Shown here in pieces: positions 54,851-64,000 of a stretch of DNA of 64,000 nucleotides. Each line of letters opens with the position of its first letter. The stretch's first letter is position 1. The DNA comes from Brienomyrus brachyistius (taxonomy: Eukaryota > Chordata > Actinopteri > Osteoglossiformes > Mormyridae): the NCBI RefSeq assembly GCF_023856365.1, contig NW_026042410.1:62001-126000 (forward strand), written 5' to 3'. The position numbers were made by a program, and so were the translations under genes. Under the pieces are notes generated by a model. That model saw only the letters and a program-made list of their open reading frames with translations. It was not told the DNA's origin and ran no database searches.

Positions 54851-55800
54851 GGATCACAAAAAAACTTGACGAGAGAAACGAGAGAATTCGACTGTCCCTC
54901 ACAAAAACTGTAAAGTTTTAGTGGCTAAATTGCTTTTTCTATGCCTTTTCAAACAGGAGGAGATTTGTTTGGCTATACGTAGAAATTTTCTATACAATTT
55001 AGACAGCACAGAATCATTAACCTACTTTAATGCATTTATTAATACAACCACATATTTCACACATTTTGACATCAGTCATGCAGTGAAGATACAGTCTCTT
55101 TATTTCTTGACGCCAACCCTCCCCATTAATCCGGGCTTGGGACCGACACCTAGTTGAGCTGGCTTTCTCCCTTAAGTGGCTGGGTTAGGCTAAACTATGC
55201 ACATATTTATGAAGACTACTATAAATTTATAAAGACCTCCCTAAATATGTAGTCTAACAAAACGCAGTTTAAAGAAGGTAGCCTACCTGGTAAACAAAGA
55301 AATTAAAAGGCCCACAGCATATAATCGGGCTATATCCAAGCAGTTTTTAAGAACGTAACCTACATGGCGAAATTGAATTACTTTCTGGACCAACAAACGC
55401 AACCAGACATGAACATTATGCACCTTCCTAGTCTTGATGTATGTCGTCATACAGATGAGGACGTTAAGGCAGCCTTTAGGTCCGACCCATCATGCACTGC
55501 AGTTTTTTGCAAATTCCTCAGATGGAAAACCATTAAATACCTCTTCTATTACCTTATATTACCTTATATTCATGTAATAAATATACAAATATCAATTAGT
55601 TGGAAATCAGCCAGACAGACGTAATTACTACAAATGGTTTCCACTGTATTTGTGACTCTGAGTGCCGCAGGCTTGGATGCAGTGCCGCACCATTTTGGGC
55701 ATGCACTGGCATGCACTGGCCAATCATGTAGCACTTCTCTCATAAATATTAATGAGACATCACCTACCACCCTGCAAAAAAGAAATTTGCCGCTCGTCCC
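54851..55800. other. no gene recognised
   Basis: An 86-codon ORF at 55364-55624 (MAKLNYFLDQQTQPDMNIMH) is unrecognised; it lies just before a BED-finger start and may be transposon-derived. Confidence 0.3.
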
Positions 55801-55817
55801 CCTGCACATGAACCAAC

Positions 55818-55943
55818 ATGGCTGTCTCAACCAGCGGAGCTCCGGAGCCTCTGGAGAAACACGCGGCAAAAAAGGCTCGCATACGGTCTTCCAGAGTTTG
55901 GGAATACTTCAGTCATGACACCTTTTCTGCGCCTCTACTGTAG
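55818..55943 (+). mobile_element. BED-finger-type N-terminus of a hAT transposase, truncated
   Basis: The ORF reads MAVSTSGAPEPLEKHAAKKA then RIRSSRVWEYFSHD and stops. SRVWEYF is the usual opening of a BED zinc finger (SxVWxxF) in ZBED/hAT proteins. The zinc ligands are missing. Confidence 0.45.
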
Positions 55944-56540
55944 CTGGCGTTAATGACGCTGTTTCAGCCATTTTATATTTTCTGTTTACTTATTCTGTCA
56001 TGTAAGACTGAGACAAATTATCGTTTACGACTATTCTTACACACTGTAGCCTGACTTGCTGACTTAAGTAAGCTTAACTATAAGCTACCTTTGCTAGTGT
56101 TTGTGAATAACATGTTTCTCTAGTTATGAAATTATTCCATGTTTTAGCATCTGTTTCAACATTAAAGTCAAATTGGTATATTGAAATATGTAAAAACTAT
56201 TGAACTATTAGCTTAAGTCTAACATAGAAAATCCTACTGAATCTCTTAAGATTTTCCTTTTTTGTTAATGCACTAATGTTTAAGAAGTGTCTTAAATTGA
56301 ATTTCAGATTTGTGTGTGGGTGGGAGTGGGTGAATTGTATTAAATTCATACATTCATTCTTTTGGCTCAGACATTACTGACCTAAAACAAATTGAGGCAT
56401 TGGGTAAGTGCTTAAATTAGCTACTAAATGGCAAAAAATATTCTAAATATCACATTTTCCATTCTTCGGTATAATTTTAATGAATCACCTATGCTGCCAA
56501 ACATTAACGCATAGATTGTCACAACACTCTATGTTTTAGT
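55944..56540. other. no gene recognised
   Basis: AT-rich DNA leading to a TTTATGTGTATAG acceptor-like site before the Ig-like remnant. Confidence 0.35.
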
Positions 56541-56548
56541 TCTTCTTT

Positions 56549-56848
56549 ATGTGTATAGGACGGTGTGATGGTTCTGGTGGTGGGTGTGGCCGACGCTGCT
56601 CGCGATGTTTGGCTATGCTGCAGTCCCAGGGACCAAGTTGGAACACATTTCCACCTTCAAGCTTAGGTGGAAAAACGGCACCGAGACCCAGCAGCAGGAC
56701 AACTTCTTGTCCAGACAACCAGCCCTGCTTCATCATTGAAGTAAGCCCTGTGAACAGGAGCGAGATGTACTTCTGCAGTGGATGTTATAGCGGAAAGAAC
56801 ATCCCCATCCTCACGTCTGCCGGAGTGCCCCCTCAAGTGGGTGTGTGA
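56549..56848 (+). pseudogene. broken Ig-like (V-type) exon
   Basis: One frame gives CFIIEVSPVNRSEMYFCSGC, the end of an Ig V-type domain (..I..V...S..YFC..). Another frame upstream gives GTKLEHISTFKLRWKNGTET, with the core Trp. The frame changes between 56690 and 56720. No membrane or signal exon was recognised. It may be a relic of another immune receptor. Confidence 0.4.
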
Positions 56849-56885
56849 CTTAACTCGATGGATGAATTGGACAGAATGTACTGTT

Positions 56886-57490
56886 ACTAGAGGTCGACCG
56901 ATATGGGTTTTTCAAGTCAAGGGTCAGGCGATGGCCGATATATGCTGCTGATTTTTTTTGGCCGATAATTGGACGTTTTCCCCTCTATTTGCATGGTAAA
57001 ATATCACACTAATAATAACAAACGATACACAAAATTTCTCAATTTAGCATTTATTGAATACTCAACTTGGAAACAATAACACATTTATAAACAATAAAAA
57101 TAGCAGCATCAGAATCTCTGTTAGTGCACAATATAGCAGCAAACTCCTCATGTTTGACGGAAGGAAATTTGTAAACAATACAAAAAGGAATAAGCATGTT
57201 ATCTTTAGTTGTAATCCCACTTCCAGTCCCTGAGTCTTACTCACCACACTCATACTTCACAGCAAACAGACAGCAGTTAATTAACCAGAAGAGAAAAATG
57301 CAAAAACACAACAGAACTTGTAAATAATAACAAACTAATAGACAATAAAAATAGCAGCATCAGAATCTCTATTAGTGCCAAATATAGCAGCAAACTCCTC
57401 ATGTCTGACGGAAGGAAAATTTGTAAATACACAAAGGAATGAGCACATCTTCAGTTTTAATCCCATTTCCAGTCCCTGAGTCTTCCTCAT
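56886..57490. mobile_element. hAT-type repeat with an internal 250-bp direct duplication
   Basis: Begins TAGAGGTCGACCGATATGGG, the start of a widespread vertebrate hAT MITE. ACAATAAAAATAGCAGCATC recurs at 57091 and 57342, with about 150 bp similar after each (to CCAGTCCCTGAGTCTT). The right end was not found. Confidence 0.5.
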
Positions 57491-57494
57491 CCCA

Positions 57495-57547
57495 CAAGCA
57501 GGCAAGGCATGTCACCCCGGTTGTGTGACACTTATTTTATATAATAA
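57495..57547 (+). repeat. isolated satellite monomer piece
   Basis: GCAGGCAAGGCATGTCACCC, GGTTGTGTGACA and TTATTTTATATA are the core of the satellite monomer found at 60000-62400. It shows the array once reached this far left. Confidence 0.85.
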
Positions 57548-57552
57548 AATAA

Positions 57553-58635
57553 GTGCCCCCTGCGGCCCCAGAGCCCGAGCAGCCGTCTCCGCTGCCTGCA
57601 GCTACCGCGCCCACGTCCGAGGCGCTTTCCCTGCCTGCAGCTCCCGGGCAGGCGCTCCCTCTGCAGCCTGCAGCTCCAGTCCCTGGCCCCACTCCAGTCC
57701 CTTCTCCCCCTGTGACTCTGGTACCCTCACCCCGACGAGCCCGACCCCGGCCGCAGGTCCTTATGTCTGTGTCCCATAAGGGGAGAGGACACAGACGCAC
57801 GGCTGGGGTCCCACCCGCCCAGCCCCCTGGCTCGCCCTCCCTCGCCGGCGCTAGGGCTTGGTCGGCACCTGCGGGTCCTGGCCCTCCGGGTCGGCTGTCG
57901 TCTGCGGGTCCCCCTCCGCGGCCTCGTCGCCCTGCCTCGGTCCCTCCTCCGGCGTCTTATCGGTTGCCTGCGGGCCCCCCGACGGCGGCTCCTCATTCGC
58001 CTGCTGGTCCTCCCGCTCTGGCGTGTCGGAGGACGTCGCCGTCTGCTGCGGCTCCCCCTCTCTCCTTGCCCTCGCCAGGGTCCCTTCCAGCTCCTTCGTC
58101 CCCTTCCCTGGTCTCCCCTCCGACTCCCTCCTTCGTCCCTGCGTCTGTCCCTCACCCCGTCTCCTCGGCCCCTCCGGCTCCGGCCTCCCGGCCGCCTGCA
58201 GCCCTTCCGGCTGCCTCCCGTCGCCCGCTGGGTCTCCCTCGGGCTCCTCTTGGTTCCCCCTCCTTCTCTCCCTGGCCTCCCGTCTTTGTCCCTCCTGCCT
58301 CTGCTCCCCCTCGCTTTGTTCCTCCTGTCTCTGTCCCTCCTCTCTTTGTCCCTCGTCCCTCTGGCTTCTGCTCCTCTTTCCCCGATGTTCCCTTCGTTCA
58401 CTCCCGGTCCTTTTGTCCTGCCTGTTCCCTCCGTGTCCCCCTTTCTGATCTGTTTCTCTGCCTTTCCTGTCTTATGTCAAGTCTTGTCCTGGCTCCTTCC
58501 CCTGTGCCAGTTCTGTCTGTCCGTTCTGTTCCCTGTCCCTCATTAATGAGGTTTTATATAGATATACATATATGCCCGGCTTGTCCGCTCCTCGTGTGTG
58601 CCACGCCCCCTGATTACCCACGTGTGCTTCCCTGA
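57553..58635 (+). mobile_element. gypsy 3' coding end, 360 codons, Pro/Ala/Ser-rich
   Basis: One open frame of 360 codons, starting PPAAPEPEQPSPLPAATAPT and ending VCATPPDYPRVLP. Start and end match 38085-38430, with a much longer low-complexity middle. The last codons lie in LTR sequence. No reverse transcriptase, integrase or chromodomain is present here. It is a retroelement tail, not a host proline-rich protein. Confidence 0.6.
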
Positions 58636-58793
58636 TCGTCTCCTGCTTTGCCCGATTACTTTGATTAGTCATGACCTATTTTAAGTCCTGGTCTTACCTG
58701 TTTGCCCTGTCCGTCATTGTAGTTTGTCAATGCCTGCGTTCCGTCCTGCTCTACCCGCTCCGTTTCCCCGATTAAAGACCCGTTTTCACAAAC
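58575..58793 (+). mobile_element. gypsy-type LTR, truncated at both ends
   Basis: Contains GCCCGGCTTGTCCGCTCC, GTGTGCCACGCCCCCTGATTA in halves, and GATTAAAGACCCGTTTTCAC. It lacks the TGTCA start and GATCGTGACA end and passes directly into satellite sequence. Confidence 0.75.
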
Positions 58794-58824
58794 ACAAAAA
58801 AAACTATATGTATACATATACATA

Positions 58825-59994
58825 CACTGAACAAAAATATAAACGCAACACTTTTGTTTTTGCTCCCATTTTTCATGAGATGGACTTAAAGATCTACAAT
58901 TCATTCCAGATACACAATATTACCATTTCTCTCAAACATTTCTCACAAATCAGTCTAAATGTGTGATAGTGAGCACTTCTGCTTTGCTGAGATAATCCAT
59001 CCCACCTCACAGGTGTGCCACATCAAGATGCTGATCTGACATCATGGGTAGTGCACAGGTGTACCTTATACTGCCCACAATAAAAGGCCACCCTGGAATG
59101 TGCAGTTTTGTCTCACAGCAAAATGCCACAGATGCCACAAGCATTGAGGGAGCGTGCAATTGGCATGCTGACAGCAGGAATGTCAACCAGATCTGTTGCT
59201 CGTGCATTGAATGTTCATTTCTCAACCATAAGCCGTCTCCAAAGGCGTTTCAGAGAATATGGCAGTACATCCAACCGGCCTCACAACCGCAGACCACGTG
59301 TAACCACACCAGCCCAGGACCTCCACATCCAGCAGGTTCACCTCCAAGATCGTCTGAGACCAGCCACTCAGACAGATGATGCACGGCCCCATGTTGCAAG
59401 GATCTGTACACAGTTCTTGGAAGCTGAAAATGTCCCAGTTCTTGCATGGCCAGCATACTCACCGGACATGTCACCCGTTGAGCATGTTTGGGATGTGCTT
59501 GACCGGCGTATACGACAGCGTGTACCAGTTCCCACTAATATCCAACAACTTCGCACAGCCATTGAAGAGGAGTGGACCAACATTCCACAGGCCACAATTG
59601 ACAATCTGATAAACTCTATGCGAAGAAGATGTGTTGCATTGTATGAGGCAAATGGTGGTCACACCAGATACTGACCGGTTCTGAGTCCCCAGACCCCCAA
59701 TAAAGCAAAAAACTGCACATTCCAGGGTGGCCTTTTATTGTGGGCAGTATAAGGTACACCTGTGCACTACCCATGATGTCAGATCAGCATCTTGATGTGG
59801 CACACCTGTGAGGTGGGATGGATTATCTCAGCAAAGCAGAAGTGCTCACTATCACACATTTAGACTGATTTGTGAGAAATGTTTGAGAGAAATGGTAATA
59901 TTGTGTATCTGGAATGAATTGTAGGTCTTTAAGTCCATCTCATGAAAAATGGGAGCAGAAACAAGAGTGTTGCGTTTATATTTTTGTTCAATAT
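58825..59994 (+). mobile_element. Tc1-like transposon, internally deleted, near-identical long inverted repeats
   Basis: Terminal repeats 58825-59109 and 59709-59994 (about 285 bp) begin near CTGAACAAAAATATAAACGC and differ at only about five positions by eye. The ORF 59108-59674 (188 codons) keeps the helix-turn-helix N-terminus (SVARALNVHFSTISRLQRRF) joined in frame to the C-terminal part (DDARPHV, YSPDMSPVEHVWD). Full Tc1 transposases have about 340 residues; the missing middle would hold the first catalytic Asp. Inserted at TA within satellite DNA. Confidence 0.92.
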
Positions 59995-59999
59995 ATATA

Positions 60000-60664
60000 T
60001 TTATGGGTGTATCGAGACTAGATGGTCAGTATGGATAACTAAGGTGCACTAAAACTGGGTGAGCAGGCAAGGCATGTCACCCAGGTTGTGTGACAATTAT
60101 TTTATATAAATGTATATATGTATATATATATTCCATCCACCATCCCTCCTTTACGGAGAACTGCGTTATTTTTATTGTCCATTACGAAAAAAATAAAAAA
60201 ACTATATATATATATATATATATATACATATATATTTATGGGTGTATCGAGACTAGTTGGTCATTATGGATAACTAAGTTGCACTAAAATTGGGTGAGCA
60301 GGCAAGGCATGTCACCCAGGTTGTGTGACAATTATTTTATATATATGTATGTATATATTCCATCCACCATCCCTCCTTTACGGAGAACTGCGTTATTTTT
60401 CTTTTCTATTGCTAATAAAAAAACTATATATATGTACATATATATATATATATATATATGGGTGTATCGAGACTAGATGGTCAGTATGGATAACTAAGGT
60501 GCACTAAAATTGGGTGAGCAGGCAAGGCATGTCACCCAGGTTGTGTGACAATAATTTTATATATATGTATATATATATTCCATCCACTATCCCTCCTTTA
60601 TGGAGAACTGCTTTATTTTTAATATCCATTGCGAAAAAAAAACACAAGAAAAAGAAAAAATATC

Positions 60665-60735
<71 letters not shown>

Positions 60736-60922
60736 GTGTGTCGAGACTAGATGGTCAGTATGGATAACTGAGGTGCACTAAAATTGGGTGAGCAGGCAAG
60801 GCATGTCACCCAGGTTGTGTGACAATTATTTTATATATATGCATATACATATTCCATCCACCATCCCTCCTTTATGGAGAACTGCGTTATTTTTATTGTC
60901 TATTGCAAAAAAAAAACAGAAA

Positions 60923-60963
<41 letters not shown>

Positions 60964-61403
60964 TATTCATGGGTGTATCGAGACTAGATGGTCATTATGG
61001 ATAACTAAAGTGCACTAAAATTGGGTGAGCAGGCAAGGCATGTCACCCAGGTTGTGTGACAATTATTTTATATAAATGTATATATATATATATATATTCC
61101 ATCCACCATCCCTCCTTTACGGAGAACTGCGTTATTTTTCTTTTCTATTGCTAATAAAAAAACTATATATATGTACATATATATATATATATATATGGGT
61201 GTATCGAGACTAGTTGGTCATTATGGATAACTAAGTTGCACTAAAATTGGGTGAGCAGGCAAGGCATGTCACCCAGGTTGTGTGACAATTATTTTATATA
61301 TATATGTATATATATATTCCCTCCACCACCCCTCCTTTACGGAGGACTGCTTTATTTTTAATATCCATTGCGAAAAAAAAACACAAGAAAAAGAAAAAAT
61401 ATC

Positions 61404-61484
<81 letters not shown>

Positions 61485-61671
61485 GTGTGTCGAGACTAGA
61501 TGGTCAGTATGGATAACTAAGGTGCACTAAAATTGGGTGAGCAGGCAAGGCATGTCACCCAGGTTGTGTGACAATTATTTTATATATATGCATATACATA
61601 TTCCATCCACCATCCCTCCTTTACGGAGAACTGCGTTATTTTTATTGTCTATTGCAAAAAAAAAACAGAAA

Positions 61672-61760
<89 letters not shown>

Positions 61761-62410
61761 TATTCATGGGTGTATCGAGACTAGATGGTCATTATGGATA
61801 ACTAAAGTGCACTAAAATTGGGTGAGCAGGCAAGGCATGTCACCCAGGTTGTGTGACAATTATTTTATATAAATGTATATATATATATATATATATATTC
61901 CATCCACCATCCCTCCTTTACGGAGAACTGCGTTATTTTTCTTTTCTATTGCTAATAAAAAAACTATATATATATGTACATATATATATATATATATATG
62001 GGTGTATCGAGACTAGTTGGTCATTATGGATAACTAAGTTGCACTAAAACTGGGTGAGCAGGCAAGGCATGTCACCCAGGTTGTGTGACAATTATTTTAT
62101 ATATATGTATATATATATTCCATCCACCATCCCTCCTTTATGGAGAACTGCGTTATTTTTATTGTCTATTGCAAAAAAAAAAACAAAAAAAACTATATAT
62201 ATATATACATATATATATATGGGTGTATCGAGACTAGAAGGTCATTATGCATAACTAAAGTGCACTAAAATTGGGTGAGCAGGATAGGCATGTCACCCCA
62301 GTTGTGTGACAATTATTTTATATATATGTATATATATATATATATTCCCTCCACCACCCCTCCTCTACGGAGGACTGCTTTATTTTTATTTCCATTGCAA
62401 AAATAAAAAA
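60000..62410 (+). repeat. satellite array of about ten 220-290-bp monomers with (TA)n
   Basis: Each monomer has GGGTGTATCGAGACTAG (60005, 60240, 60460, 60734, 60971, 61197, 61483, 61768, 62000, 62221), then GCAGGCAAGGCATGTCACCC, TTCCATCCACCATCCCTCC, an A-rich stretch and (TA)n of variable length. Three A-rich types recur in the order A, B, C about every 740 bp. ORFs with IYIYIY are artefacts. Confidence 0.95.
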
Positions 62411-62514
62411 TTTTAAAACACAAAAAAAAAAAAAAAACGAAAATAATAATAATAAAAATAATTTTGAATGTGTATTCAAATAAGTTTGAATGTGTGTGAA
62501 CTATATATAAATAT

Positions 62515-62615
62515 ATATATACACATGCATATACAGAAATATATACACACACACACATATATATATATACACACACACACACAGACACACACTCACATAA
62601 ACACATACACACACT
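62515..62615 (+). repeat. TA/CA compound microsatellite
   Basis: Alternating TATATA and ACACAC runs directly after the satellite array. Confidence 0.9.
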
Positions 62616-62995
62616 GTGTACAGTCTTATGCAAAGGTTTGGCACCCCTTGACAAATAACATCTTTTCAATTACAAAAGCAACAATATCAGTTAATACAGT
62701 CTCTTTAGGAACTGGGGGAAAAATACACAATATTTTCAGCAAACATTGATGAATAGTTACTTTTTATGCCATAAATTGAACAAAATTACAAAATAAAAAC
62801 ATTATTATGGCACTCTGCAAAAGTTTGGGCACCCTACGTAATCAGTACTTAGTAACACCTCCTCTGCCAGATATCACAGCTTACAAGCGCTTCTTATAGC
62901 CAGCTGAAAGGCTTTCAGTTCTTGTACTTGGGATTTTCTCACATTCTTCCTTGCAAAAGGCTTCTAGTTCTGTAATATTCTAATATATCAAGGGC
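62612..62995 (+). mobile_element. Tc1/mariner fragment
   Basis: CAGTCTTATGCAAAGGTTTG then CTGCAAAAGTTTGGGCACCC and CAGTACTTAGTAACACCTCC are the end and N-terminal region of a common fish mariner-type element. 3' part missing. Confidence 0.65.
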
Positions 62996-64000
62996 TGTAT
63001 TGTCAAATAGGAGATCGGCAGCATTCTCCCACCTGAGAAAACTGTACTACAATGCCCTTGATAGTGTGTAGAAACACACTCGTCAGCTCTAGTCCTCCTG
63101 TAACAACGCAAAAGGACTGGCAACCCTCAGGTATTTATGCGTGCGATTGTATGATAAATTCACCCTGACAGTCTCACACTTCTCTTGGTACCAACAGGTC
63201 TCATGGAATATATAAAAGGCAACTGCAACAATTATACTCGGCACTAAACATCGAGGCACGGAAATGCAGCAGAGCTTGTGTATTTCTCAGGATGCATTCT
63301 AGTAAAATGCCCGGAAAATGAGCTAAAGACATATTTCAAGGGGCACTATATAAAACCGATGGAAATTTTACTGATTAAATAAAAGGAAAAGCATCGTTTG
63401 AAAAATCACAAATGTTTCTAAGATTCAATGCATCGCTTTTTGACCACATCATAGCGATGAACACATCATTGTTCCTGACAATGTCCTAATACAGAAATAA
63501 AACTTTATGTTGGTAAACTCAAAAAGCCTTCAGCTGTCACACTGGCTAACGATCTCAAACGATTATAAAGCAGCATTTTGAAAAGCGCTGTTTTAAAATA
63601 ACAGATACAACACTTACCTTGTCTTCTGGCCAAATGCTTTTCACGGCTTGGCACTCCAACGGTGCTGAAACGAAATTTGTATTTCCTCCTACCTCGTTGG
63701 CCCTTCAGTTCTTCTTTTCTCCCTTTGGATGTTTTTTTCCTTCTTCTTTGGATATTGTTTTTTATTTTTGTTTGTTTTTTTTTACTTTGCATGTTTTTCC
63801 TTCTTCGGATATTATTTTTTTTGGCTTATTTTTTTAGACGATGTTTTTTTCGTCTTCTTTAAAAATTGATTTTTTTCGTCTTCTTTAAATATTGTTTTTT
63901 TTTTCATCCTTTTGATGTTGTTTTACGGAACAAGAGCCGTACAGTGCTACTCTATCAGGAGGTAGCGCCAACTGAACGCCTTGAAGCAGTACCCAGCTCT
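62996..64000. other. no confirmed gene; candidate minus-strand exon end at 63620
   Basis: On the minus strand CCAGAAGACAAG/GTAAGTG (about 63619) is a strong splice donor preceded by an open Lys/Arg-rich frame (GRRKYKFRFSTVGVPSREKH). The frame is largely made by T-rich runs at 63700-63910, so coding is doubtful. 63206-63222 has a TATA-like ATATATAAAAGG on the plus strand. Confidence 0.25.

Noticed and set aside
57553..58635. A 360-residue host proline-rich protein
   Set aside because: Its start and end match another copy at 38 kb and it runs into an LTR, so it is a retroelement tail. The 224-codon Arg-rich ORF on the other strand is its antisense shadow.
60090..62254. Ten ORFs of 60-90 codons with Ile/Tyr runs
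   Set aside because: They come from (TA)n in the satellite monomers and have no start or codon signal.

Overview
The window looks like repeat-rich nuclear DNA of a ray-finned (teleost-type) fish. The reasons are a spliced novel immune-type receptor (NITR) gene, a family known from teleosts, plus introns with GT/AG borders, tRNA-derived SINEs, CR1/L2/Rex1-like LINEs, gypsy-type LTR elements, hAT MITEs and Tc1/mariner elements. The species cannot be fixed from sequence alone. Most of the 64 kb is transposon-derived and most long ORFs lie in repeats. Three host loci stand out.

Host loci. (1) 18146-20134 (+): the last three coding exons of a Brachyury (tbxt)-type T-box gene. The splice sites are intact, but the final exon has an in-frame TAG and is split by a 277-bp solo LTR with a CTGCG target duplication. 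No T-box exons were recognised upstream, so this looks like a decayed tbxt copy. (2) 25647-29927 (+): a six-exon NITR gene with signal peptide, V-type Ig, I-type Ig, transmembrane segment and an ITIM tail. The second Ig exon carries a 57-bp tandem duplication of its J-like end; the first copy has a TAG where the second has CAG. (3) 52467-54654 (+): a four-exon small secreted cystatin-fold gene, most like chemerin (RARRES2), with a one-base frameshift in exon 1. A broken Ig-like exon follows at 56549-56848. Several of these loci carry single inactivating changes, so either recent decay or assembly error must be considered.

Layout. 0-3.5 kb: a piggyBac transposase running off the left edge and a spliced hAT-like pseudogene with a MITE in its intron. 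4.7-13 kb: LINE fragments facing each other, SINEs, a solo LTR nested in a CR1 LINE, and gypsy gag remains. 13.7-17.7 kb: gypsy integrase pieces and a large inverted duplication. 18-23.3 kb: tbxt remnant, integrase-core pseudogene, a GC-rich repeat and a perfect 36-bp inverted repeat. 24-30 kb: MITE, SINE and NITR gene. 30-47 kb: LINE, LTR, gypsy and SINE remains, including a CR1 copy cleanly inserted in a gypsy gag gene. 47-52.3 kb: a mosaic repeat, a 46-bp minisatellite and nested LINEs. 52.4-56.9 kb: chemerin-like gene and Ig remnant. 57-62.4 kb: a (TA)n-bearing satellite with a three-monomer higher-order pattern, interrupted by a gypsy 3' end and an internally deleted Tc1 element. 62.4-64 kb: mariner fragment and T-rich DNA.

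I see no operon, CRISPR array or clear new molecular system. The strongest leads are the tbxt remnant, the NITR J-like duplication, the gypsy reading frame that ends inside its own LTR, the satellite higher-order structure and the perfect hairpin.
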